64,000 bases of DNA, taken from contig RCTD01000026.1 in the NCBI GenBank assembly GCA_014898415.1, positions 248,001 through 312,000 on the forward strand, given 5' to 3'. The notes under the pieces are model-generated. The model ran no database searches. It was not told the origin of the DNA and saw only the letters and a list, made by a program, of their open reading frames with translations. This document shows, piece by piece, positions 23,054 to 33,851 of the stretch. Numbering within the stretch: position 1 is the stretch's first letter; the number at the start of each line of letters is the position of its first letter. The DNA comes from Stromatinia cepivora. Its lineage: Eukaryota > Ascomycota > Leotiomycetes > Helotiales > Sclerotiniaceae. Position numbers and translations under genes: made by a program.

Positions 23054-24418
23054 TCAAGAGCATCTCCATTCTGCAAATTGACTAAAAGTCTCATCTCTTC
23101 TCAATGCTACCAAACATTCTCTCTGCAACCCCATGCAAATTTCTAAACCTCCCCTCCCAAGTCTCTCTCCGTCATCACCCGGAATCCTCGGAAAGATAAT
23201 AAAAATTCCATCAGTCTTCAAGCTTCTCCACCTAAGCCTTCGGCATTTCCCACCGAGCTTCTCTCCCCAGTCCAGACCATAATATGGCTGTCCTGACCAG
23301 GAAGAGCACCCGACGTTACGTTGATGAGATTCATACCCACTTGGTTGCAGTCTGTCGAGATTTGACACATTTTGTATTGCTTGAATTACATCCCTGATTT
23401 TTGCATTGTCAACATCGCAAACTGATTGGCGAACGATGCGTGCGATGGTTCCAATATATGTGGGACATAAGGATTTTGATGTTAGATTTGAGAATTTGCT
23501 GACGGACTTGGAGATTAAGACGACATTTCCAGTGAAGTTGGGAGACATAGGCGGCAGAAGACGGTTGCGTCCATTGACCGTCATGGCGAATACTGATACA
23601 GTAGAAGGCATAACGGAGTCTGAAGTAGCTATTCGTGCCGATGTTATCCTGGACCAAATAAGTGCAACCAAAGCATCATTTGTAGAGACCCATGATGAAT
23701 CACTCGAACCCTCATTAGCGAGCTCTTTCAGGCGCCGCAGAGAATCGTCTGAGAAGAAAAATAGACCTGTATCCACCACATCTGAAGCATGTGAAAGATA
23801 TGGTGTTGTAGATGCAGAATCTGGTAGTAGTTTATATTCTGGGTGATTTTCCAATATACCCGTGCCATCCCCCTGCCATAGAGCAGAGTTGTCAATCCAT
23901 TCTTCATTCACCAATTCATCACCATTCTCTCCACGACAAAAAGTAGACCACAATTTCAGTAAGTTAAATATTCCCGCTTCATCCATTACACAATGATGCA
24001 CTGCACAAACCAACACAAGACCGCCATGAATGATATTTGCTTGTGCAAGGAGGACTTGAGTGTTTTTTCCCAAGAGATCTGGTAACACATCTCCATCGAC
24101 TGCATCAGTTGGGAATTCTCTGGCTCGGATGCTCTCAAAATCATATTTGGAGCTGAGGTCCTTCACCGAGAGAATATTGTTCACCCCAAAATAAGGAGCC
24201 TGTACCGCAAGGGATCCTTTTTGGCAATTTACTTCTTGGGATGAAACAACTGATCCGGCAATGATTGGTAGTGCTGATATTGTTTTTGAAAGCGCATCTT
24301 GTAGTGTTTGGATTATAGTTTCTGGGTTTGAATTGGAGGAAAAATAGAGTAGTTTCGGGACATGGACTCGCGGTGATAGGTGGTCGAGTGGGGAGAGTGG
24401 GTATGGCTTCCACTTCAT
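23054..24418 (-). CDS. BAHD / trichothecene 3-O-acetyltransferase-like acyltransferase
   Basis: A single uninterrupted frame of 454 aa on the minus strand. The catalytic HxxxD motif is seen as HCVMD at residues 142-146 (HHCVMDEAG). The second family mark, usually DFGWG, is present as LDWGEKLGG with D383-W384-G385, preceded by SSWSGQPYYG. The end follows the usual IFIIFPR...GGLEICMGL pattern. These cytosolic enzymes move an acyl group from an acyl-CoA to a hydroxyl or amine, commonly decorating secondary metabolites. Length and motif spacing are normal, so it looks functional. It is divergent from the CYP52-like P450, 1.19 kb between starts, and an inverted repeat lies 140 bp upstream of its ATG. 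Substrate unknown; a hydroxyl made by a neighbouring P450 would be a logical acceptor. Confidence 0.9.
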   Translation of the reverse strand: MKWKPYPLSPLDHLSPRVHVPKLLYFSSNSNPETIIQTLQDALSKTISALPIIAGSVVSSQEVNCQKGSLAVQAPYFGVNNILSVKDLSSKYDFESIRAREFPTDAVDGDVLPDLLGKNTQVLLAQANIIHGGLVLVCAVHHCVMDEAGIFNLLKLWSTFCRGENGDELVNEEWIDNSALWQGDGTGILENHPEYKLLPDSASTTPYLSHASDVVDTGLFFFSDDSLRRLKELANEGSSDSSWVSTNDALVALIWSRITSARIATSDSVMPSTVSVFAMTVNGRNRLLPPMSPNFTGNVVLISKSVSKFSNLTSKSLCPTYIGTIARIVRQSVCDVDNAKIRDVIQAIQNVSNLDRLQPSGYESHQRNVGCSSWSGQPYYGLDWGEKLGGKCRRLRWRSLKTDGIFIIFPRIPGDDGERLGRGGLEICMGLQRECLVALRRDETFSQFAEWRCS

Positions 24419-25604
24419 GGTATTTGATGCAGAGTATGGATTCGAGTTATAGAAGCAAGTGTTTGATTAATAAAATGACATGTCATTGAATGCAGGCCAG
24501 ATAAAAATACTCTATTCGATTCTTGACCTTATCGCGAGTTTATAGAGATTCGATTGACGACGGGCTGGAAACGCAAACCGCCCCGTCGGGAATCTCACGT
24601 TCTAGCAGCTAGACGGCCTTATTTGCTGATCCTTCATATTTGGCAGATTGATTGACTTGGAAGTGATAGACGAGGTTATCCAATAGTGGGCATTTTTCAG
24701 CAGGTACAGCTTGCAGCACTAGGGCTACCCCTGACTAGTTACTTCAATAAAATTTAGGAAAGTACGAACATATTACTGAAATTTGGCTAGTCCCTCAGTC
24801 AGTTAAAAATTCAGGCAACGAAAACAGGGCTTAGACCCCGGCATACAAGTGTTAGAAATATCTCCAGCAAGGGACAATTTAAAATAAGAAGTGTGTCATC
24901 GGGGAAATTTATTCAAAATTAAATGGCAAAGTACTCGTGCGGCTAGTAAGTACAGAACCCCTTCCTAAATAGGATCTTTTCTGTATGAAAGGGGTATGGG
25001 CCTTATATATATATACTCAATATAGCAAGGTGGTAAATTAGACGGTATAAAAGTGAATATAAGCGAGCATTTTCTTCACATTTTCCTGGAAATTCCTGAA
25101 AATTCCTGAAAATAAAGTGGAACGAAGGAAACTAGCAGATTTCATTGGCCAAATTGGAGTTTTTCCCTGCAAATTCAACCCCGTTTAGGAAGGAGTCTGA
25201 TTAGTGTCAAAATTCAAAGTCACTTCAATGCAAATCACTTCTTCACATTTCCAAATAAGGTATATCAGCTATTGATAATCAGCGTGGTGATAAGACTAGC
25301 AGGGGCAAAAAGTGGAATGACGGAAGCTGGGTGATGAAGTCAACAGCAAAAATTCTTTATTCTATTCATCAACGTCACTGCAACAATAGTTCTAGCAACC
25401 GTACTCCGTAAACAAAACCACAAATGATCCTCTGCAGTCTCCCAATGAAGATCTTTGCATTGTTCAGTTCAAAGTATAGCTCCTCGATCCCTGTTCGGAC
25501 TTAAGCTCCTCTCAACAAATACCGTTCTGTTATGATCCATCGACAAGAACCATTTGTTTTGACAGGAATTTTGAACATCTCAGGTCTTCAGGTATCTTCA
25601 AATC
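24419..25604. promoter_or_regulatory. Shared divergent promoter region of the acyltransferase and CYP52-like genes
   Basis: No coding sequence is visible. It contains a perfect inverted repeat, CGACGGG (24558-24564) and CCCGTCG (24582-24588), spaced by 17 bases, and the second half overlaps CCCG-T-CGGG. Paired CGG-type half-sites are the usual targets of Zn2Cys6 regulators. A short ATTCCTGAAA tandem repeat lies at about 25091-25112. Confidence 0.45.
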
Positions 25605-27354
25605 ATGTATATCTTTTCTCTTTTTTTATACATTGGCATTTGCGCCCTGCTTTTTAAAGGTATCTCCATATACCACAACAAGCGAAGGCGTCGTCAAGAT
25701 GCCGAACGACATGGTTGTGCCCCTCCTCCGACAGTTTCTGGATCTGATCCATTCGGTATCATGAGTGTGATTGAAGCGGCGAGAGCAAATCGCGAAGGAA
25801 GAAGTCCAAGATGGTTTATGGAACTTATGGACAGGGTATCACCGGATACTTTGACAGTGAGAGGGCAGGTTTTGGATACTGAGATTATTATCACCAGAGA
25901 TCCAACTTTGGTGCAGTTTATTCTACAGACTGAGTCACATAAGTGGGACATTGGACCACAGAGGAAGGAGATTTGGAGTCCGCTGCTTGGTGATGCTATT
26001 TTTACAGCTCAGGGTATGTGACTTTTATTCTAATATTGAAACTCATGTTTTGTTCCCCCCCCCCCCCCCCCCCCCCGGGTCACAGAATGTTAACTTTAAG
26101 AGAATAGGTGACGCATGGAAGCATTCCAGGCAACTTGTACGACCGCAATTCTCCAGAGATAGAGTATCAGATCTCGACCTCGAAGAGCGCCACGTCCAGG
26201 CACTGTTTGCCCGTCAAGAACTCCAAAGCACTCAGACTGGCTGGACAGAAAAGGTTGATCTCGCCCCTCTATTTCTTAACTTAACGTTAGATGTCTCTAC
26301 TGAGTTCCTCTATGGAAAATCTGTACATTCTCAAGATGCAGGTAATTCATCAAAGATCGAAACAGCAAGTCCAAACCCCTTCAAGGACATTGAAACCACA
26401 GATTTCCGTACCTTTGGACGTCATCTTGATGCCGGAAAAGAAACCTTATTTCTGAAAGGCATTGCTGGTCGATGGAATGGATTTGTCAAAGGCCGCAACT
26501 TCGATCATCACCGCGATGAAGTTCATCGGATGGTCGACAAATTTGTCGAAAGACGTCTTTGTCAAAACCAAGACGAGGAAAAAAGCCCAGAAACGGCTTC
26601 AGAGAAAAAACCATTTTCGTTGTTGGATGAATTGGCAAAAGTAAATCAGGATCCAGTTAGACTTCGCTACGAAACACTGCAAATACTCAACGCTGGTCGC
26701 GATACAACTGGTTCCTTGCTCGGCTGGACATTCTATTACCTCGCACGCAATCCTGCTATCTACTCCAAACTTCGAAGCACAATTCTCTCGGAGTTTGGAC
26801 CAGAGGGTTCGGATATTTCATTCCAATCTTTGCGATCTTGTAAATACTTACAATACGTGATTGATGAATCGCTACGGGTGGGTGCACCCGTTCCATTGAA
26901 TGACCGCACATGTAATCAAGATACAATATTACCGCGCGGAGGAGGTCCCGATGGTACACAACCTATGTTCTTACCAGCTGGGTCGAGAATATTGGTTTCG
27001 ACGTATGCGATGCAATATCGGAAAGATATTTGGGGTGAAGATGCCGATGAGTTCAGGCCCGAGAGGTGGGAAGGCAGAAGGGCTGGCTGGGAATTCATTC
27101 CGTTTGGTGGAGGCCCAAGGAAGTGCATTGGCCGTAAGTCTCCCTCTTTTGAGATGTTAAAACACACAGATAGCTAATTGTCATGTGCAGAACAATTCTC
27201 CCTAACAGAGACTTCATATATCATCGTAAGGTTTCTACAGAAGTATGATCAGATAGAGAATTTGGAGAAGCCAGGCCCGGCTCTATATCATCATACTGTT
27301 ACTAACCGCAGTAAAAATGGAGTACAGGTCAGATTGCATAGAGCAAATTCTTGA
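25605..27354 (+). CDS. CYP52-type cytochrome P450 (alkane / fatty acid hydroxylase-like)
   Basis: Exons 25605-26013, 26108-27133 and 27191-27354 give 532 aa. Intron 1 (94 bp, GTATGT...AATAG) contains a run of 22 C's (26055-26076); the acceptor at 26107 restores AQGDAWKHSRQLVRPQFSRD. Intron 2 (57 bp, GTAAGT...GCAG) falls inside the heme loop. Marks are an N-terminal membrane helix followed by a basic stretch and CAPPP, I-helix NAGRDTTG (Ala332), ESLR, PERWEGR, and FGGGPRKCIGQQF with Cys476. The N-terminal pattern and the GRDTT and PRKCIGQQF wording match CYP52 and relatives, ER enzymes that hydroxylate alkanes or fatty acids at or near the omega end. All landmarks are intact. It pairs divergently with the acyltransferase. 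Exact subfamily and substrate are not determinable here. Confidence 0.92.
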
Positions 27355-29774
27355 GCATTGTTCCATCTATAGATTCAACTAGACATTAGAAGTATACACA
27401 TTTGTAATTTGATTTTTCGTCGATGCTCCGTTCTATTGCTACATAGACATCCAGAAAACCAAGCACGCTGGATACCACTCATAAACTCACAAAATTCTGT
27501 GCCACGAAAGTTCTTCGAAGATGCGAAGAGCATGGCAGGCACTATTACCTGCGTCTTATTCCTATGATATCTCGTTTACAATATACACATCCCGCAACAA
27601 TAAACTCTAGACACACCCACTCTCCTGGTATACTTGGGGTATTTGTCAATAACTATCTCCCCCCCCCATAGCAATTCCATTCTTCCATTCGCGACAACGA
27701 CATCAGATCTCATGATATCATCTCGTGCCCAGAGTATTTCTAAGGGACTTAAGGGGGAAAGGAAGAAGGGTCGTTGTGGATAAGCGAAATGGGGTAGAGA
27801 ATTCACTTTCTGCAGCTGCATCTGTATATTCAATATTTAACTCGCTTGCCGAAGTCTTACTCAAACTCGATAAATAGACAAGCTTTTGTCATAGATAATT
27901 TCTAATTACTATGCATCCTTTCGATCCATCAAGCCTTGCATTGTGTGTGGACTTTGTTGATTCCGCTAGAAAGGTTATGGAGGGTTGCTAATGCTCATTA
28001 AATGCCCGGCGAAATACCTCTGTAATGGACGTCCTCGAGAAATCGCATGAAAAAAATACTAAGAACCCTCCTCTTAGCCTGCCAGATTTTAAGCTTCAAA
28101 CTAGTGAGCCATCACATCCATGCTCGGTATTCTGCTCGTGGAGGATCTTCTACTCCCCACCTAACTCCAGCATCCGGTTTGGTTTCTTAACATCCATTGA
28201 ACTTTCGGGGTCGTCTCGATGACGGTGGCTCTTTACATAGAGCAGAGATGTGGCCCGAAGATGAGCGCATGCTGGTGCCATTGACCGTGCAGTGAATCTA
28301 TTTTCGCAAGTCAAGGATCTTGTACACTGAATGAGATATCTGGCTGAAGTGGTAAGAGACCAATCTCACTGTAGAGTGAAAGGGGGATGATTACATTCCT
28401 TGAAACTCCATGCATTCAATGCCTAAACCGTTACCATTACGCATTTGTCGAGGTAGATAGTCCATGATGAGAAGATTTTGGGTAAATTCAAGCGAAAGAA
28501 CGTAACTTTGGGATAATTTTGACAAGTTTCACTAATTGTCTCTTCATATTGTTTAGGCTTTCCTTTCGAGCTGAAAATAATGACAATAGGGGCTTTCAAA
28601 AATCATCGATTATAGTCTATCCCAGATGGTCAAAAATTATGACTTGGATGAATCCAATAATATCCAGTGCAAGACCTTTGACTGACAACCTCAGACGAAT
28701 CGATATATCAACATGATTTTTTAAAATGCAACCTTTTGACTGCATTCAGGAATGTGTTATATCTTCAACTGCAACTTAACACCTCGAGAAAGTTTTCAAT
28801 AGTCCTTGTCTCGTTTGGCATAATCGTTCTTGGTATTTAGAAGTTCTTAAGTAAGACTAAAAGACGCGTTTGATGATAGAGTACATATGATTTTTATGTG
28901 GCTGAGTGAATAGAAAGGGCATCACAAGAGAATTGAAATTTGAAAGCGGAGGAGTTTTACGCTACATAACTCCATGTACTTGATTCACCTGATCCCCTAC
29001 CCCTCATCTAACAGCGCTAGATTTTCGACTTTGAAAGCATAAAGGATGCTTCTCTGCAGACTTCTGAATCTTCAACCAATAACTGAAACATTAGAGCCTG
29101 GATACAGTGGGGACTCTTGCCGTCTGTACCAGTAATTCTATCACAATGGTCGGCTAGGTCTTCGTCAGTTCGGACATCAATGACCGGTGTGCATATTATG
29201 CTAGGTGCAGAGATCCTGAAAGTTTGACAATGGATGTGATAGATGGTGATTTGTGATGAATGACAATAGTTGTCCCGCAGAGCGAGATGAGATAGGCCGG
29301 AGGACTTTGGATTAGAAGATAGAATTCTGAAGCCCTGCGATAAGTCCCAGGTTGATGGAGGTAAATATGAAATGGCGCCACAGTGACTTTCGAGAAAATA
29401 CTTTCGAAAGAAAACAAGAACTCCGTCAAATGTCCTTCGGCTAGGACAATAGATAGTTAGAAGGATGCTCAAATCTCGTATTTTCAGGGCTCGCGAACCA
29501 CTTTATATAACGGAAAATGGGCCACCGAAGCCGGACACAAGATTTGTACCATTTAGATAATAAGTCCTTTGCTGATACATTAAATGCAGAAGCGAAGTTT
29601 TAATGTGTGATTATATTGATGCATAAGTGGAATGGTACAGCCATAGAATAAATCAGCTTTGCCTATTCCTGAGTTCCAAATCCACCAGTTCGATTTCGAG
29701 TTGAGGTCTTAATTGAAGACATAAGAGATCTCGGCAAAGAGATCTCGGCAACTCATAAACAACAAAACATGAAG
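27355..29774. other. Intergenic stretch, no supported gene
   Basis: The longest frame (29017-29472 minus, 151 codons) has no recognisable domain or splice context. A run of C's lies at 27660-27667. Confidence 0.4.
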
Positions 29775-29776
29775 TA

Positions 29777-30455
29777 CAGTAGAACCTGGTTATAGTGATA
29801 TTGTTTATAGTGATATCCTGGTTATAGTGATATTTTTTCTCAGATACACCGCTTTTTGTATGGGAATATCGATATTTTTTTATTTATTGATATACGAATA
29901 AGTTTTTATCAATACCACTATAAAAAGGATTTATTATATGAAAATGGAGCCTTCTGATTCGTCCAATTCTATTTTTAGAGCTTCCATCTCGTCGTCGTCG
30001 TCGAAAAGAGCCGAAAAGAGCCGGTCATAATGGGCTCCGAATCATATCAACTATTGAACAAAAGAGAGTTTTAAGGGCTTGGTGGCAGGATGATTCCTAT
30101 GGAAAGAGAAAGCAGGAGGATAAAGAGGATCAAAAAGAAATGGTAGTATTGGAGTCTATAAGGGATGAAAAAGCTCTTGAAGCTATTCACACTCTAATTC
30201 AATATCAAAAGCAACAAGGGGTATCAGATATAACGTTTTTGAGAGTATTGCAACACAAAGAAAGAGAGCTAGTAGTGAAAGAGACTGAAAATCTACAGCA
30301 AAAAAGATTGTTAGATTATTTTAATATAAAATGAAGTTGAAGATTTTAAGCCACATGCGTAATTGCCTTAATGCCTGACCTCTTTATAGTGATAACCTGG
30401 ATATAGTGATATGAAAGGGTCGAATTTTTCATATCACTATAACCAGGTTCTACTG
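29777..30455 (+). mobile_element. Internally deleted Fot1/pogo-type (Tc1-mariner superfamily) DNA transposon
   Basis: The ends are inverted repeats: CAGTAGAACCTGGTTATAG at 29777 and its complement ending at 30455, flanked on both sides by the dinucleotide TA (29775-29776 and 30456-30457), the duplicated target of Tc1/mariner elements. The 679-bp copy is far shorter than a ~1.8-2 kb full element, so the transposase core is missing. Subterminal copies of TATAGTGATAT recur just inside both ends. It cannot move by itself. Confidence 0.85.
29980..30334 (+). pseudogene. C-terminal remnant of Fot1/pogo-type transposase
   Basis: An open frame from about 29980 to the stop at 30332-30334 starts with a basic run (SRRRRRKEPKRAG), continues through LRAWWQDDSYGKRKQ and a helical charged region, and ends LQQKRLLDYFNIK. 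This tail is typical of Fot1-family transposases. The DNA-binding and DDE catalytic parts are absent, so it is not a functional enzyme. Confidence 0.65.
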
Positions 30456-30457
30456 TA

Positions 30458-32496
30458 GTGCATCATTCGCTTAAGGCATCATTCACTCAAACCATTCGCC
30501 CTGCAATCTGTACTTTCATCTCGTGATCTTGGACATCCGACTCATGGTTCTTTAACCACATCCATTTCTATCTTTTGTCTACGGATAGTGAAAATTGTGG
30601 AATAGCGACAGTGGGAGGATGAAGAGATATAAATAGACTGGAGATAGCGATTGTTGGGTAATGACGATGGATATGTGTTCAAGGCAATTGTGTAATTAGA
30701 TTAGTAGCATCGGGGGCTTGGTATAGTTCTGGTGTGAAGACCAATTTGGATATCTGCGGATTAATAAAAAGTATACTGACTACATGCCACCATTTCTAAT
30801 GCCCGTCTATTGAAGCAATTTGGTCTCTCTATAAATCTTCCAGAAAGACTTAACATCTACAGACTAGTCAATGCATGCTATCCTTCTCGACTGCATGTTC
30901 TACAAGCTCAACTTTGCGCTAGTAGTCTCGATTCCCTAGAAAACTTCATCAACAAGGGCTGTAACCAGGCATCTTTCACGTATAATTATCAGCTCAACAA
31001 CGAAGAACTCCAAGGCAGGGTGTGGGAAAATGGTGGTGGTGAGTCAATGATCGGCGCCATGTGCTTTCCATTTCCTGTTATAGTTAGAATTTGCACACAA
31101 TTCATCTAGAGGATTCCCTTAGAATTTGACTGAATAATACCCCTTTGCTCTTTAAGAAGATAATATCAACAGTACTGACAAATGATGAAAGCAACAATGT
31201 GGAGCTAGTGACAGCAAGAATATTAACGGACACCGAAATCCACGAGTTAAATCGGACGATAGTCAACACACATACTTTTGAAAATGTACAGTAGAAGGAC
31301 GGGATTTTTGCTCACCCCTTGAGCTGGATACCATCATCAAGTGAAGTCGTGATTAAGTAGATCTGGCAGTTCGTGGATGGAGTTTATATGCTGCAGGTCT
31401 CTCACCACTTCGAACTCATGGATCTAGACTCGCAGACCCTCCGAGTTAATACTCCCTAGTTGAGTAGCCAGTCAGATAATTGAAATCGACATAACAATTA
31501 AAGATACGGGCAAGGGAGCTGTATCCCAGACATCATGAAGACCGATTCATGTACATAGAAAACCGTTCTTAGACCAAGAAGTATAAAAGGTATCCACTAC
31601 TCGGAACTATCGAAATAGAAAACGGATATAAATGCCGAAAAAACGTCAAATTAACTGATGGAATCCCCTGCTCCCTGACTAGACATCTAATTCCATCCGG
31701 CGCCAGCAAAATATTATTTAAGAAAGGTTGAGGGAACAAAAGCTGAGATGTAACAGCAAGAGTCTCGGAAAATCAACAACGATAGGGAAATTTTCCAACT
31801 GGACACAGATGTTATCTGATGGGAGACTAATCAAAACTAAGAAATAAAATCCCGTTTTAGTGGGTAACTCTTAGGTATATGACAAGCCGCATCATGAAAA
31901 GGGTTTTACCAATCTAAATATCATGTTTCCTTACTGGACATGGATTAAAAGAGATGTGTTGCATATTGTATAGACTTCGATCCCCTTCAATACAAACTGA
32001 TATAGTAGTGAGTGATTTTATTTTGACCATTTAATGTGATGTGATCTGGAGCTTAATGCTGGTTTGTAAGAATACCAGTGAATGACAAAATGGGTTGTTG
32101 GGTCTCGCGGAAGAGACGGGCATCCATCTCTGCTAGAGCTTGTCCAAGAAGAATGCACACAGTTGACATTTCATATGGGGGGGGGTTTGACTCAATTGGT
32201 TGTAATGTGACCAAGGCAAACATACAGATTGGTGATGTGATAGTTTTGGAGCTGTGTTGGTTAGTATGTTGGCGGTACAGTTGTATCTTACTCCTCATAG
32301 TCATTTCAATACTTCATCCACATAGATCTTGTTGGTTTGTTGATGCTAAGTGAACTGAGCTATTTCCCAAAATGAATTAAAGTACATCGGGAAAAAATAC
32401 TTTCTTTCTCAATCAAAAACCTATCATTCTCAAAGTTATTTCAATCTTCACTTGGCTGTCATTGCCAATAGGCACATCACGGAGTCAGCAATAAAA
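30458..32496. other. Intergenic stretch, no supported gene
   Basis: Only chance frames (for example 30810-31109) are visible. It separates the transposon remnant from the methyltransferase pseudogene. Confidence 0.4.
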
Positions 32497-33851
32497 ATGG
32501 CTCTTCCAGCTTTGCAACTTGTTAAAATCATTGATGAGACAATTGCTCTTCTTGAAGCAGGCAATGGCTCTCTGACCTACCGTCAAGAGTTATTGGCCGC
32601 TAGCAAAAGGTTACAAGCTGCGACAGAAACACCGCCAGATACCACTCTTAAATTGTTCTGGGTATATATTGAAGAAACCATTTGTAGTAATTATCAATTA
32701 CCCGCTAGTCTCATAGTAAATTTATCGCGAAGCTGTTATTAGTACCGCGATTGATATGAAGCTTTTCGATATCTTCATGGAATTGGATGAAGGCGAGATA
32801 AATGCGCACGATCTGGCGAAGAAGACAAAATCTGACGAAATGTGGATTAGTGAGTGATCACTCAATCTTCTTACAACTCCAATTCTAACAGATTCTGAAA
32901 GTTTGTATCGTGAGATTTCTCACAATTTCGGGCTTCGTAAATGAACTCAATTTTGGTCATTTCACATCTACACCGAGAACAGCAATGTTTGCAACGGGAT
33001 CTCCATTAGGCAACGCCATAGTACACATGTAAGTGCCAACACGAATAGATCTTTTCAACAATGGCCAACCATTTGTTTGTAGGGGTCCACACTCCCAAGT
33101 GCTTGCCCAGCTTCCAGAATACTTCCGGAAACTTGGAGACTACAAAAATCCCATCGAAGTTCATGATGGCCCTTTCCAAATCGCCATAAAAATCGAAGCT
33201 ACTTATTTTGACTGGATTGAAGGAATTCCGGAGCAAAAAGAAGCATTCAGTCGACACATGACAATAACACGCATGGAGCATGGAGAGATGTGGTTTGACT
33301 TGTTTCCCCATTGAGCAACGATTTAGATCTGGAAATCCAGATAAACCACTTCTTATAGACGTCAGTGGAGGACTCGGGCATGATCTGAAAGCACTCAAAG
33401 AGCGATATCCTTCACTTCCAGGACAACTCATCCCACAAGACCTTCCTGCCGTCATCGAGAACGTAATGAGCTGAATTTTTCGATTCGACAAATGGAGCAC
33501 AACTTCTTTACACCCCAGCCCGTTAAAAGAGCCCGAATCTATTACATCAGAATCGTGCTCCATGACTGGCCGTAAAAACGATGCGTGAAAGTCCTCCAAA
33601 CAATCCGTGGAGCGATGGCTCCTGATTCTATACTTCTTCTCAACGAGAACTTCTTGTTTGAGAAGTACTGTTCTTTGTATAATGCAGAGAAATACTTCTC
33701 CTTACTGGCATTATTCGCAGCGATGGAACGGACCGAGAAACAATGGATGGCTTTATTGGAAGCTGCGGGATTGGAATTCGTCAATCTCTGGGCACCTGAG
33801 AATCGTATGGATGCATCTCAAACTCTGTGGGAGGCCGTTAGGAAAGATTGA
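32497..33851 (+). pseudogene. O-methyltransferase (SAM-dependent, plant/fungal secondary-metabolite type) pseudogene
   Basis: Pieces in different frames follow the order of a fungal O-methyltransferase: an N-terminal helical segment (MALPALQLVK, 32497 on), the dimerisation winged-helix part (AVISTAIDMKLFDIFMEL, near 32735), FVNELNFGHFTSTPRT (near 32930), an intron-bounded block ending MEHGEMWFDLFP, the SAM-binding loop LIDVSGGLGHDL (near 33355), then LHDWP and the C-terminal AGLEFVNLWAPENR. Lesions: a frame break near 32675-32735, one extra C in the run at 33306-33310, a one-base loss near 33463, and a stop right after LHDWP (33575). The second intron (33029-33083, GTAAGT...TAG) is still well formed. 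It is not expected to make an enzyme. Confidence 0.8.

Noticed and set aside
28330..28400. tRNA-like A-box (GGCTGAAGTGGTAAGAG)
   Set aside because: No anticodon stem, B-box or acceptor stem could be found around it.
29017..29472. 151-codon minus-strand frame as a gene
   Set aside because: No recognisable domain, no matching splice neighbours and an ordinary composition; length alone is compatible with chance.
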